A stretch of DNA of 62,659 bases from an uncultured Atopobium sp. (GCA_938028565.1 CALIZS010000023.1:1-62659), one strand, 5' to 3'. Numbered from the stretch's first letter, positions 18,875 to 27,909 are shown. Notes: generated from the sequence alone by a model not told the origin. A program made the numbers and translations.

Positions 18875-19729
18875 TTATGCCCTCCTCTCGTACGAGTCTT
18901 GGGCATCTTGAACAACGTCGGACGCAGGACCAAGTGACTCCGTTAAAGCAAAATCATCTAATTTTCCGCGATTGTGGTCGTGGACATGATGAGAGTCAAG
19001 GTCACAGTGAGCTCCATGAACTGCACAGTGATCATGACCATGACCCCTACCTGCAATTTCTGTAGCTTTGTGGTCAGCAACTTCAACAACTCGACAAGCC
19101 AGCGCATCAAGAGCTGCAAGATCATGCGTAACAATAAGTACCGCAAGATCTCGAGCTGCATGGGCTTCTCGCACTAGGCTATAGAAATGATTGCGACTCT
19201 CTTTATCAAGACCAGTTGTAGGCTCGTCCAGGATAAGCAATGAAGGGTTTCCAACCAGCGCGCAGGCAAGACGAACTCTCTGGAGCTGTCCTCCAGAGAG
19301 TTCCCTAATAATACGCGTGGAAAAATCAGTCATACCTACAAGGTCAAGTGCCTCAAGCGTGCGCTCGCGACGCTCTTTTGCGCTCATCTTTACCTTTTTG
19401 GCACGAGCATACTGACTTGCATCTACTAGCTCGACGACGCTTGCAGGAAAGTGATTAACCGATTCTGAAGGAAGCTGTGGGACATAGCCTACACGCTCCC
19501 AGTCTTTAAACCGAGTCGAGGGTGTTCCAAAAAGAAGTGATTTGCCACTTGTTGGCTCAAGCTCACCCACCACAATTCGAGAGAGCGTAGATTTACCAGC
19601 TCCGTTATCACCAATAAGCGCGCAAATCTCGCCTTGATGAACGTCTAAATTTACATCGCTTAAGACGCGCGTCTTCTTGTAAGAAAAACTCACGTCTTGA
19701 AGCGAAACGGCTATCTGACTTTCCTGCAA
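18875..19729 (-). CDS. Metal ABC transporter ATP-binding protein with His-rich tail
   Basis: This ATPase has Walker A GDNGAGKST, Q-loop YVPQLP, signature ELSGGQLQRVRLA and Walker B LLILDEPTTGLD. After the H-loop (VTHDLAALD) a C-terminal extension of about 60 residues holds many His and some Cys (GRGHGHDH, VHGAHCDLDSHHVHDH). Such a tail suggests cytoplasmic zinc binding or sensing at the importer. The start is uncertain: TTG at 19729 has GGAGG at five bases, and no ATG fits. It lies between the permease and the binding-protein genes. Confidence 0.88.
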   Translation of the reverse strand: MQESQIAVSLQDVSFSYKKTRVLSDVNLDVHQGEICALIGDNGAGKSTLSRIVVGELEPTSGKSLLFGTPSTRFKDWERVGYVPQLPSESVNHFPASVVELVDASQYARAKKVKMSAKERRERTLEALDLVGMTDFSTRIIRELSGGQLQRVRLACALVGNPSLLILDEPTTGLDKESRNHFYSLVREAHAARDLAVLIVTHDLAALDALACRVVEVADHKATEIAGRGHGHDHCAVHGAHCDLDSHHVHDHNRGKLDDFALTESLGPASDVVQDAQDSYERRA

Positions 19730-19766
19730 CACGTCCTCCAAACATCCAGCCTAAGCTGGCAACACA

Positions 19767-20762
19767 CTATGCGAGAGCGCCCTCAAGAGCCTTGAGGTTC
19801 TCGCGCATAACAGAGAGGTAATCCTCGCCTGCCTTGAGCTCGTCATCAGTAAGTCCCTCAAGTGGGTTAAGCTCTTCAACACGAGCGCCTGTTGCCTCAG
19901 CAATTGCCTGAGCAACCTTAGGACTTACCAGTTCCTCCGTAAAAATAACCTTTACATTATGCTCTTTTACAAACTCAGTAATCTCTTTCATTTCCTGAGC
20001 ATTTGGCTCAGCATCTGCTTCAACGCCCTCGATTGGCATCTGAGTAAGACCATATGCCTCACATAAATAACCAAATGCCTGGTGAGAAACAACAATGGTC
20101 TTGTTAGGAAGAGAATCAAGACCCTTGTGGAACTCACTATCAAGCGTATCAAAGTCTGCGTTTGCCTTATCAAGATTGGCGGCATACTCTGTCTTGTGCT
20201 CAGAGTCCTTCTCGGAAAGGGCATCGCAAATATTCTTCATCTGAATCTTTGCATTCAGAGGGCTCAGCCAAACGTGAGGATCGGTTCCACCATGATCGTG
20301 ATCATGGTCATGGTCGTCTTTCTTCTCCTCGTAATCGTGATCATCGTCCTCTTCAAGCTCAAGAAGTTTGACGTCTTTGCTGGTCTCAACTGCTGTAAGT
20401 TTTGTGCCGGAACCAAGTCCATCAAGTACGTCCTTGACCCAGTGCTCCATACCAGCACCGTTGTAAATCAAGAAGTCTGCTTCCTGGATAGTCTTCATAT
20501 CCTTGCTGGATGGCTCCCAATCATGTGGCTCAGTACCTGCTGGAACGAGGCATGTTACCTCCGCATGATCGCCAGCAATGCGCTTTGCAAAATCGTACAT
20601 AGGATAAAAACTTGCAACAATGCTGAGCTTCTTCTGGTCTTTATTATCAGAAGCTCCTTCTTGCTTTTGAGCCTCAGGCTTGCAGCCAGCAAGAATAGCA
20701 CTCACGCCAAAAGCGGAAGCAACAAGTGCGCTACGACGAGAAACGGTTGGATTCAAATTCAT
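19767..20762 (-). CDS. Zinc/manganese ABC transporter substrate-binding lipoprotein
   Basis: This 331-residue exported protein of cluster A-I (ZnuA-like) has an N-terminal signal with SRRSALVASAFG and lipobox LAGC, so it looks like a lipoprotein with a twin-arginine-like signal. Metal ligands are visible at GTEPHDWEP, GTDPHVWLSP and VVSHQAFGYL. Between the first two sits an acidic, His-rich loop (EEDDDHDYEEKKDDHDHDHDH), the ZnuA hallmark that favours zinc. ATG at 20762 with GGGAG seven bases upstream is preferred over the long open extension. First gene of the importer operon. Confidence 0.92.
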   Translation of the reverse strand: MNLNPTVSRRSALVASAFGVSAILAGCKPEAQKQEGASDNKDQKKLSIVASFYPMYDFAKRIAGDHAEVTCLVPAGTEPHDWEPSSKDMKTIQEADFLIYNGAGMEHWVKDVLDGLGSGTKLTAVETSKDVKLLELEEDDDHDYEEKKDDHDHDHDHGGTDPHVWLSPLNAKIQMKNICDALSEKDSEHKTEYAANLDKANADFDTLDSEFHKGLDSLPNKTIVVSHQAFGYLCEAYGLTQMPIEGVEADAEPNAQEMKEITEFVKEHNVKVIFTEELVSPKVAQAIAEATGARVEELNPLEGLTDDELKAGEDYLSVMRENLKALEGALA

Positions 20763-21088
20763 GTTACATCTCCCAAAACTATAAAAACCAATACGGTGTA
20801 GTGCCAAATTCTTCAAACAAAATCGTGCGATTGTCCTCACTACCAAGCATAAAAACATGGCGAGAAACCCATGTTTCTCCTCACTTCTTTGCCTTTCTAT
20901 TCACTTCTCATCATCTGAACATGCATTCATGCTTCCCCTTTAGCACGAAAGCGGGCTGTCTTCCGACAGTCCGCTTTCTAAAAGTTAGCCTTAGTATACA
21001 TATTCCAATTCGAGTCAACGATAAATTTTTTATCTTTTCCGCAAACGGAATTGGAATAAACAGGTTAACTGTTTTATCTCTTGCTAAC
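20763..21088. other. Intergenic region upstream of the metal importer
   Basis: These 326 bases have no credible gene. They contain one GCGAGAA copy (20860), a strong hairpin at 20947-20978, and a spaced inverted repeat TATTCCAATTC...GAATTGGAATA (21001-21011 and 21048-21058). A TTGGCA with TTATAG 17 bases on lies close to the binding-protein start on the minus strand, but would leave almost no leader. I saw no clear Zur/MntR palindrome. Confidence 0.55.
20947..20978 (-). terminator. Hairpin, probable terminator of the DUF421 operon
   Basis: Fourteen-base arms GAAAGCGGGCTGTC and GACAGTCCGCTTTC (one wobble) close on TTCC. It is about 110 bases past the DUF421 stop. The following minus-strand bases are not a clean T-run, so termination is likely but not certain. 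Confidence 0.5.
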
Positions 21089-21733
21089 CTACTGATCTTT
21101 CTCCGCATACGGAGTAATAATCAGATTTCCACTATTATACTCACCCAAATAAACCTCTGAAACAGATTCATAACCTTGACGCTGAAGTTCTTTTTCAAGC
21201 CAATTTTCTTCCAAATCAAGCGCATCAAGAATATTTGTCTGAACTTGTCCGTCAGTAATAAGCGGGAATCTAACGTTCTCTTCTCCATTTTGAACAATAA
21301 TGAACTGACCATTTTGTTCTAAAATAGCACGCTTAACATCTGAGATATAGCTCACGCCTGAACGACGAAGATGCAACGTAATATCGTAAGCAGAAAGTCC
21401 AGCTGATCTACAGTTGTCTACAAGCAGTTTTCCCTTATCAATAATAATGATGGGCTTTCCATCTATTAAACGTTTAGCCACCATATTGTTTGTTCTAAGC
21501 CAGCGAAGAGAAAGAACAATAACTAACCAGATAAGCAATACGATGGTGTACTGCAAGATAGTAATTGAGCTGTTATAAATCATGCCGCCAACAATTCCAC
21601 CAAGAACAAAGTTCTGTACTTGGTCAATTGCTGCATTAGGCGCAAGATTTCCTTTTCCACTCACATTAATAGCAAGAACAAGTGAGAAAAGACCGATACA
21701 CAACTTAATAGCTACTTCTAAATAAAAATTCAT
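21089..21733 (-). CDS. DUF421 (YetF/YcaP-like) membrane protein
   Basis: The 214-residue product has three N-terminal hydrophobic helices (about 5-22, 42-62 and 60-80) and a cytoplasmic C-terminal domain with KPIIIIDKGKLLVDN, LRRSGVSYISDVKRAILEQNG and GQV, the DUF421 pattern. The family is linked to spore and envelope functions in Bacillus, but biochemical activity is unknown. It follows the DUF3290 gene by four bases; the same pair is a common two-gene unit in Firmicutes and Coriobacteria. Confidence 0.85.
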   Translation of the reverse strand: MNFYLEVAIKLCIGLFSLVLAINVSGKGNLAPNAAIDQVQNFVLGGIVGGMIYNSSITILQYTIVLLIWLVIVLSLRWLRTNNMVAKRLIDGKPIIIIDKGKLLVDNCRSAGLSAYDITLHLRRSGVSYISDVKRAILEQNGQFIIVQNGEENVRFPLITDGQVQTNILDALDLEENWLEKELQRQGYESVSEVYLGEYNSGNLIITPYAEKDQ

Positions 21734-21737
21734 CGGT

Positions 21738-22181
21738 CTACTCCTCTACGTGCTTAATGTCATTTCCGATTAAGGTAATTTGTTCAATAACATAGCCCTT
21801 CTCGGTATTTTTCAAAACGTGATAATACTTACCATCTACCTCAAGATAGGAAGGATTGCCCTGAGTATCAAAGGCAACGTATACGTAATCAAAATCAACA
21901 TCAAGACTTCGAGCAATACTCTCTTGCGAAGCAACGATAGACTCATAATGCTTGTTTGCTTCACCAACAGCCACAACACGCTCTAACTGTAAAAGTCCTA
22001 AAAGGACAAAAGAAAAAAGAGCGATAAGTGCCAGTTCACGATACTTGGAACTCTTCCTATCTCGCAAATAATGAATGAGCGAGAAAATCATCAGGAGAGC
22101 AACAAGAACAAAAAGAACTACCTGAGTCCAATCGAACGTTGCCGCTCGATGAATCAGGTAGTTGTGAGAATAAAATTCCAT
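21738..22181 (-). CDS. DUF3290 membrane protein
   Basis: The 147-residue protein has two hydrophobic segments near its N-terminus (about 20-38 and 50-66, the latter after the basic LRDRKSSKYRE) and a soluble C-terminal domain ending in a short acidic tail. The pattern and the immediate DUF421 neighbour identify it as DUF3290. Function unknown; the pair presumably forms one membrane complex. ATG at 22181 has AAAGGA five bases before it, while the ATG at 22187 is too close to that site. Confidence 0.8.
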   Translation of the reverse strand: MEFYSHNYLIHRAATFDWTQVVLFVLVALLMIFSLIHYLRDRKSSKYRELALIALFSFVLLGLLQLERVVAVGEANKHYESIVASQESIARSLDVDFDYVYVAFDTQGNPSYLEVDGKYYHVLKNTEKGYVIEQITLIGNDIKHVEE

Positions 22182-22215
22182 GAACATCCTTTTATCAAAT
22201 ACGGATATTCATATT

Positions 22216-23382
22216 TTAAGCCTTGTAAACGCTCTTTCCTCCAAGGAACGTCTCTTCAAGCTGAAGATCTTTTGTAACAACAATAAAGTCAGCATCATAT
22301 CCAGGACGGATGAAGCCACAAACATCATCAATTCCACAGGAGCGAGCTGGGTTTTCTGAAGCCATACGAACTGCCTCTTCAGCAGATACAATGCCCCAGT
22401 CAAAGACGTTCTTCACGCCTTCAAACAGACGAAGGATTGAACCTGCAAGGCTGTGAGACTCATCCATCAGACGAGCAGTTCCGCCTTCAACAACAACAGG
22501 GAAATCGCCAAGTTTGTACTGTCCATTAGGCATACCACCTGCACGCATGCAGTCTGTAATAAGAACGGTATGGTCATATCCCTTTGCATTTACCAGAGCG
22601 CGAACAGCGATAGGATTAAGGTGATGGCCGTCGCAAATAGCCTCTGCATAGGTACCGTGGGTGGTCATTGCAGCACCAACCATACCTGGCTCACGGTGGT
22701 GAAGACCGCTCATGCCGTTATAGGTATGAACAAAGATGTCTGCACCAGCGTTTACGCAGGCAAGAGCTTCCTCATACGTTGCATCGGAGTGACCAAGTGC
22801 AACATGAACTCCGCGGTCTGCCATCTCTGCACAGAACTCTGGAGCGCCATCGCGCTCGGGAGCAATAGCAATCTTGGCAATCCAGCCGTCGGCACGCTCC
22901 TGCCACTCATCAAAGACCTCTACATCTGGATCAAGGAAATACGCAGGATTCTGGGCACCCTTGTGCTTCTCGGTAAAGAAAGGACCTTCGAGGAAGATAC
23001 CTTGGATTCGGGCAGCGTCAATGCCGTTGGCTGCAATACCCTCTGCGGCATCTGCAACAGACTCACACGCATCACCGGTCTGCTCAACGCTTGCGGTTAG
23101 TGTTGTTGGAAGCCAAGAAGTTACACCGTTAGAGAGCAAACCCTGGGCAATCTCAATAACGCCATCAGGATCGCAATCCATGATGTCATGGTCCAGGAAG
23201 CCATGGATATGTGTATCAACAAGGCCAGGTGCTACCCAAGAACCAGTGCGGTCAATAATCTCGCAGTCTGGCTTCTCTTTAGTGAAATGACCAAATACAC
23301 CGTCTTCTACGAGCAAATATCCTGGACCAGAAGTTGCTCCTGGCAAAAAGAACTTATCTGCTTTAACTGCAAATGTACTCAT
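22216..23382 (-). CDS. nagA: N-acetylglucosamine/galactosamine-6-phosphate deacetylase
   Basis: This amidohydrolase of 388 residues removes acetate from an N-acetylhexosamine-6-phosphate. Metal and active-site motifs are DTHIHGFLDHD, FLEGPFF, ALGHSDATYEEA, CDGHHLNP and ITDCMRAGG (catalytic Asp). The substrate motif reads HTYNGMSGLHHREPG where typical NagA has HLFNAM-LHHREPG, and TDCMRAGG replaces TDAMAAAG. These differences, and linkage to agaS, suggest it acts on N-acetylgalactosamine-6-phosphate (AgaA role), though both sugars are possible. ATG at 23382 has GAGGT four bases upstream. Last gene of the amino-sugar operon. Confidence 0.9.
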   Translation of the reverse strand: MSTFAVKADKFFLPGATSGPGYLLVEDGVFGHFTKEKPDCEIIDRTGSWVAPGLVDTHIHGFLDHDIMDCDPDGVIEIAQGLLSNGVTSWLPTTLTASVEQTGDACESVADAAEGIAANGIDAARIQGIFLEGPFFTEKHKGAQNPAYFLDPDVEVFDEWQERADGWIAKIAIAPERDGAPEFCAEMADRGVHVALGHSDATYEEALACVNAGADIFVHTYNGMSGLHHREPGMVGAAMTTHGTYAEAICDGHHLNPIAVRALVNAKGYDHTVLITDCMRAGGMPNGQYKLGDFPVVVEGGTARLMDESHSLAGSILRLFEGVKNVFDWGIVSAEEAVRMASENPARSCGIDDVCGFIRPGYDADFIVVTKDLQLEETFLGGKSVYKA

Positions 23383-23439
23383 ACGTACCTCAATCATTCT
23401 CAAAAGGACGCGCCATAGGCACGTCCTTCTTAGTAATTC

Positions 23440-24606
23440 CTATAGTGAGTGAATTGTAACACCCTTAACCACTCGGTTAACCTGACCGGTTGGAGAAGGG
23501 GTGTCCGGTTTGTTATTGACACGAACTGAGTTCAAGAGTGCCACCACTTGAGCAACCATTACAAAAGGAAGGGCCAAATAAGGTGCTGGTAGAGGCTCTG
23601 TAAATACTGGAAGACTAAATGTTCTTCCCGTAAAGTTTGTTGCCCCCTCTTGCTCAATACCAATGGTCAGAGCAGCAATCTGGTCTCCCTTAATCTCGTC
23701 AAGAATATCCAGATCATATTGACGCGTATAAGGGTTATTGGAAACAAAATCAAACACCAGGGTGTGCTCGTCGACAAAAGACTTTGGTCCGTGGCGATAT
23801 CCCATTGAGGAATCCCATGACGTTGCATTAATACCAGCTGCAAGCTCCAAAATCTTAAGCTGAGCCTCATGAGCAAGGCCCACAAAAGGACCAGAGCCCA
23901 AATAGGTAATGCGGTTGAAATCGCTCTTGAGCCACTCAGCAATCTCTTCCTCGCGCTCAATTACCTGCCTACCCAGCTCAGCAGCATCAGAAATCCAAGC
24001 CCTCTTCTGTGAGTCATCAGCACTATCAAATACCAGAGTTGCAAGAAGTGTCATACAGCTATAAGAGCCGGTCATAGCAAAGCCCTGATCATTTGCGCCA
24101 GGAATAAGAAGAAGCAATGTATCGTCTTTACCTGCGGATTCAACGGCAAGTTTTCCTTCAGGAGCGCAGGTAATATTGATAAGCAAAAGATTTTTAACAA
24201 TCTTGCGAGCAATATTTACTGCAGCAAGACTCTCTGGACTATTACCAGAGCGCGCAAAAGAAACCAAGACCGTTGGATCATCTGGATCAAGACTGCCATA
24301 AGGATCAGAAACAATATCAGTAGTTGCAACGGACGCAAACTCAAAAGAGCCCTTCTCGCCATGAGAACGAAGATACGGAGTAATGGTATCGCCTACATAT
24401 GCCGAGGTACCTGCGCCCGTAAAGACCACGCGGGTACGACGACCCTCGCCAAGATTGCAAGCACGCTCGACAAACTCTTTAATTGCAGATAGGTTCTCCT
24501 GATAAATGACAAAGGTAGATTCCCAAAGCTCAGGCTGCTGCTTAATCTCGGCAGTTGTAATATGAGCGCCTAGTGCCTTTAGCTCTTCTTGGCTCTTCTT
24601 AAACAT
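23440..24606 (-). CDS. agaS: AgaS-type galactosamine-6-phosphate deaminase/isomerase
   Basis: The 388-residue protein has two SIS domains. The first has FTGAGTSAYVGDT and SFARSGNSPES; the second has HEAQLKILELAAG and YRHGPKSFVDE, characteristic of AgaS. In known Aga pathways AgaS converts galactosamine-6-phosphate to tagatose-6-phosphate plus ammonia. It lies between the GntR regulator and nagA, with the PTS genes upstream and a PfkB kinase and class II aldolase divergent, so every later step is also encoded nearby. A GlmS-like role is excluded by the lack of a glutaminase domain. Confidence 0.88.
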   Translation of the reverse strand: MFKKSQEELKALGAHITTAEIKQQPELWESTFVIYQENLSAIKEFVERACNLGEGRRTRVVFTGAGTSAYVGDTITPYLRSHGEKGSFEFASVATTDIVSDPYGSLDPDDPTVLVSFARSGNSPESLAAVNIARKIVKNLLLINITCAPEGKLAVESAGKDDTLLLLIPGANDQGFAMTGSYSCMTLLATLVFDSADDSQKRAWISDAAELGRQVIEREEEIAEWLKSDFNRITYLGSGPFVGLAHEAQLKILELAAGINATSWDSSMGYRHGPKSFVDEHTLVFDFVSNNPYTRQYDLDILDEIKGDQIAALTIGIEQEGATNFTGRTFSLPVFTEPLPAPYLALPFVMVAQVVALLNSVRVNNKPDTPSPTGQVNRVVKGVTIHSL

Positions 24607-24628
24607 TGATATCCCTTCTCACAGCTAT

Positions 24629-25357
24629 TTAACTGCGTGTATGTACAATCTTGTATCTAAACTGATCTGCACGAGCCACACTCAAGGTGAACTCAACAAT
24701 ATTGTTTCTGTCGCTGTAGGTTGTGCGCGTAAGGCTCAAAACAGGCGAGCCTTCAGAAATTTGCAATAAAGTGGCATCATCCGAGCGAGCAATTGAAGCC
24801 TTGAACTCCTCTTCTGCTACGCCAATCTTTATGTTGTAGTCTTCTTCAAAAATTTGGTAGAGAGATTTTTGCTCAACATCATGGGCAGTGAGCGAGAAAA
24901 ACTGTGAAACTGGAAGGTAGGTAACTTCCAGCATCATGGGCACATTATCAGCGCTTCTTAAACGTTTGATGCGGAAGAGTTTCTCGCCAAGAATAACGTG
25001 CATATGCTGGGCTAAAAACTTATTAGCCTCAATACTGTCAAACTCCAGAATAGTTGTCTTAGAGACACGACCTAACTGACGCTGCTGGTCAGTAAAGCTA
25101 TAGCCGCCCATAAGGTCTGTTGCACGCTCAGAAACGTCTGCAACAAAGGTACCACGGCCACGCTGGCGATAAATAAGCCCCATGTGTTCAAGCTCTTGCA
25201 GGGCAAGTCTTACCGTGGTGCGAGAAAGTCCATAGGAATCGGAGAGCTCACGCTCAGAAGGAAGTGGATCGTCTGGATCCATCTCGTTCTCAATACGATA
25301 GCGCAACATATTTGCGAGCTGCTCGTAGAGTGGTTGTCTTCCCATAAAGGACGCCAT
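24629..25357 (-). CDS. GntR-family (HutC/UTRA) transcriptional regulator
   Basis: The 242-residue regulator has an N-terminal winged helix (LPSERELSDSYGLSRTTVRLAL, about 32-53) and a C-terminal UTRA effector domain (about 95-240). Such regulators of amino-sugar operons sense phosphorylated sugars (NagR, AgaR types). It lies inside the operon, 22 bases before agaS and after the PTS terminator at 25376-25404, and probably represses its own operon. A matching operator candidate, TGGTAGATACCA, is at 28849-28860. Confidence 0.9.
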   Translation of the reverse strand: MASFMGRQPLYEQLANMLRYRIENEMDPDDPLPSERELSDSYGLSRTTVRLALQELEHMGLIYRQRGRGTFVADVSERATDLMGGYSFTDQQRQLGRVSKTTILEFDSIEANKFLAQHMHVILGEKLFRIKRLRSADNVPMMLEVTYLPVSQFFSLTAHDVEQKSLYQIFEEDYNIKIGVAEEEFKASIARSDDATLLQISEGSPVLSLTRTTYSDRNNIVEFTLSVARADQFRYKIVHTRS

Positions 25358-25370
25358 TGAACTCTCCTAT

Positions 25371-25404
25371 AAAAAGACGGGTGCCCACAAAGTGGACACC
25401 CGTC
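25371..25404 (-). terminator. Terminator between PTS IID and the GntR gene
   Basis: Thirteen-base arms GACGGGTGCCCAC and GTGGACACCCGTC close on AAA and lead into five T on the minus strand. It would separate the strongly expressed PTS part from the regulator/agaS/nagA part, allowing read-through to set their ratio. Confidence 0.8.
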
Positions 25405-25412
25405 ACACTTAC

Positions 25413-26492
25413 TTAACCCCAAATATATGGGAGAACGCCAAAGCCAGAACCAAGAAGTGCAATTACCAGGAGCAGGCAGATGCACATAATTGGAGTCCAG
25501 TTACGCTTTGCCATGAGGTAGTACAGGCAAAGGGTAAGAGCCAGTGGGATAAGCTTTGGGCAAACGCCGTCGAGGATCTTCTGAATGTCAATGGAGACAG
25601 GAGAAGTGACTTCCTCGCCAACAGTTACCAGATTAACGCCGTTGCCGACTGGAGCAATAGCAGTGGTGCCATCCTTACCGTCAGCAGTCTTGCCACCGAT
25701 GAACATAACGGACTTAGGATCCTTCTTGTAGTCAGCATAGGAACCCTTAGCAAAGAGAGCCTTGTCATACTGACCAGAAGCAAGCTGCTCATCAGAAAGA
25801 GTTACCTGAGAAAGAACAACGCTGTGTGTCTCACCGTTAGGGATGTTTGCGCCAGCGCCAAGCTTGGTTCCACCGTAGCAGACAACCAGGCAGCCAACAA
25901 CAAAGACACCCAGGATAGAAGCAGCACGAGTGAACTCTTTTGCGTTCTCAGTGAGCAGGGTAATTGCGTCAGTACCCATCTTATAGGAAAGATTCATCAG
26001 CCAATAACGTACAGCAAACTGTGCAATGTTAAAGATGATGAGGAACAAGAAGGGTGCAAAGACGTTGCCGGAGATTGCCATGTTAGAGGTAATACCAGCA
26101 GTAATTGGAACAAGGGTGAACCAGAACAGTGCGTCACCAATGCCGCCCAGAGGGCCCATTGCAGAAACGCGGACTGCACGAATGGTTGGGATATCCAGCT
26201 TGTTCTGCTCAAGGGAGAGAACAATACCCATAACAAAAGTGACCAAGAATGGGTGGGTATTGTAGAACTCAAGGTTGTGACTCATGGAAGCAGCAAGGTC
26301 ATCCTTGTTGTCGCCGTGAATCTTCTCAAGACCTGGGAGGATACCGTAGAGCCAACCAGCTGCCTGCATTCTCTCGTAGTTGAAGGAAGCCTGCAGGAAC
26401 AGGGAGCGCCATACCATCTTGTTGAGCGTCTTCTGATCAAGTGGCTCAGCAGGAGTGGTGTTCTGATAGGTATCAGGAATATTAAATGCCAT
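25413..26492 (-). CDS. PTS mannose-family IID component with an internal insert
   Basis: IID forms the membrane channel with IIC. LNKMVWRSLFLQASFNYERMQ near the N-terminus and MGPLGGIGDALFW in the middle are family signatures. At 359 residues it is 60-90 longer than typical IID. The extra material is a polar segment of about 90 residues (roughly 225-315) between two C-terminal hydrophobic helices, rich in Asp, Lys and Gly (SYADYKKDPK, GGKTADGKDG). ATG at 26492 follows GGAGGTGA by eight bases and overlaps the IIC stop. Confidence 0.9.
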   Translation of the reverse strand: MAFNIPDTYQNTTPAEPLDQKTLNKMVWRSLFLQASFNYERMQAAGWLYGILPGLEKIHGDNKDDLAASMSHNLEFYNTHPFLVTFVMGIVLSLEQNKLDIPTIRAVRVSAMGPLGGIGDALFWFTLVPITAGITSNMAISGNVFAPFLFLIIFNIAQFAVRYWLMNLSYKMGTDAITLLTENAKEFTRAASILGVFVVGCLVVCYGGTKLGAGANIPNGETHSVVLSQVTLSDEQLASGQYDKALFAKGSYADYKKDPKSVMFIGGKTADGKDGTTAIAPVGNGVNLVTVGEEVTSPVSIDIQKILDGVCPKLIPLALTLCLYYLMAKRNWTPIMCICLLLVIALLGSGFGVLPYIWG

Positions 26493-27288
26493 CTTCGAAG
26501 TCACCTCCAGCAACAACAGCAGGAGCAGCATTCTTCATCTTGGTCTGGAGCTGGTAATCCCAGAATGCGATACCAAAGCCGATGAGAGCAAGAAGCAGAA
26601 GTGCTGGACCAGAGAGCTCAGGAATGCTGATAAATACGATTGCAGCTGCAAAGCCCATGAGGAAGAAGCCCCAAAGCTCGCGAGAAACCATAACCTTCAG
26701 CAGGATTGCAAAGCCGACGAAGCGCATCATGCCACCAGCGACGGACAGTGCATTCATGAGCCACTTTGGAATTGCCGTGGTGATCTGAGTTCCAAATGCA
26801 GCGCCACCCAGGAAGAACAGGGTAACAATGATACCAAAGAAGAGACCAAGAGCAGCCATTGCACCATAGTTGATACGAGCAATTCCCTTAGGATCGGCCT
26901 TCTCGGCGTATGCATCAGCAGTTGCCATTACAGGGGACATAATGGTAAAGATGATGGTTACTGCATACTGACCAAGCAGGGAGAATGGGATTGCTGCAGC
27001 TACAGCGGCCATTGGCTCAAGCTTAGTAGTGATTGCAAAGACTGCAGACATAATGCCGCCGATAACAGCATTAGGTGGCTGTGCACCACCAACAGGCATG
27101 TTACCGATGGTCATAAGCTGATAGGTACCACCAACAATGAGACCAGTCTGAACGTCACCAAGAATCAAACCAACCAAAAAACCAGTTACGATTGGCTGGT
27201 AAAGAGACTCGAGGAAACTAAACTGATCGATGCCAGCGATAAACGCAACGATGAAAATTAATAACACCTGAATAGGGCTAACATCCAT
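26482..27288 (-). CDS. PTS mannose-family IIC component
   Basis: The 268-residue membrane protein begins MDVSPIQVLLIFIVAFIAGID. It shows the IIC signature GDVQTGLIVGGTYQLMTIG and PPNAVIGGIMSAVFAI, with about seven helices. It forms the sugar-translocating unit with IID and is overlapped by it by 11 bases. The ATG at 27288 has GGAGGAG upstream. Similar IIC proteins named AgaW/AgaC transport N-acetylgalactosamine; substrate specificity here is inferred from the neighbours. Confidence 0.92.
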   Translation of the reverse strand: MDVSPIQVLLIFIVAFIAGIDQFSFLESLYQPIVTGFLVGLILGDVQTGLIVGGTYQLMTIGNMPVGGAQPPNAVIGGIMSAVFAITTKLEPMAAVAAAIPFSLLGQYAVTIIFTIMSPVMATADAYAEKADPKGIARINYGAMAALGLFFGIIVTLFFLGGAAFGTQITTAIPKWLMNALSVAGGMMRFVGFAILLKVMVSRELWGFFLMGFAAAIVFISIPELSGPALLLLALIGFGIAFWDYQLQTKMKNAAPAVVAGGDFEDGI

Positions 27289-27426
27289 CTTAACTCCTCC
27301 TTTCAAACACACCATAACTACCGATGACGATGATCGGCAGACTATCCGAATACCTTTGCCAACCTGCTAGAAACGTTGCAGCATTGCAACTTTTTGTAAT
27401 CTCTACCAGGAAGTTGCGCGCAAAAC

Positions 27427-27909
27427 TTACTCGAATAGCTTTGAGATATCCTCGACCGGGGTCGTAGGAACACGCCTAATCTCTAGAGTCACCCCCAATT
27501 CCTGAAGCTCACGGAAGGCAGCGACGTCCTTATCGTCTACCGCCACACTTGTGGCGACCTGTCGCTTTCCCTCAGCCATGTGCATATTGCCGATGTTCAC
27601 CTTTTTGATTGGAACACCGCCCTTGACCAGAGTGAGGACATCCTCTGGATTCTCGGCAACTAAGAAAATGTGCTGGCTTGCAGAAGCCTTATGAATTACC
27701 TCAATAGTCTTCTGAAGCGTAAAGTACCTGGTTGCAACGCCACTTGGAGCAGCCATATCCATGAGGCCCTGACGCATCTTATTGCCTGCGACCTCGTCAT
27801 TAGCAACAAGGATGAGATTTGTTCCAAGGGTACCGTTCCACTGAGTAGCAACCTGACCATGAATCAAACGATTATCGATTCGAGCAAGCTTGATATCTGG
27901 TTCTCCCAT
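27427..27909 (-). CDS. PTS mannose-family IIB component
   Basis: This 160-residue cytoplasmic phosphocarrier has LARIDNRLIHGQV at its N-terminus; His17 of this start is the expected phosphorylation site. The rest fits the compact IIB fold (NEVAG-like VANDEVAGNKMRQGLMDMA, VNIGNMHMAEGKRQ). It receives phosphate from IIA and gives it to the sugar during transport. GAGGAG lies before the ATG at 27909. Gaps of about 95 and 138 bases on either side hold small hairpins, unusual inside an otherwise tight operon. Confidence 0.92.
   Translation of the reverse strand: MGEPDIKLARIDNRLIHGQVATQWNGTLGTNLILVANDEVAGNKMRQGLMDMAAPSGVATRYFTLQKTIEVIHKASASQHIFLVAENPEDVLTLVKGGVPIKKVNIGNMHMAEGKRQVATSVAVDDKDVAAFRELQELGVTLEIRRVPTTPVEDISKLFE

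Noticed and set aside
18974..19161. Repetitive CATGAT/GTGATC-like stretches as a tandem repeat or CRISPR remnant
   Set aside because: These are His/Asp codons of the His-rich tails in the metal importer proteins, with no regular repeat-spacer unit.
25392..26585. Long plus-strand open frame (397 codons) opposite the PTS IID gene
   Set aside because: It has no recognisable domain, lacks a convincing ribosome-binding site, and covers the well-supported IID gene with its PTS signatures; it is a codon-bias shadow.
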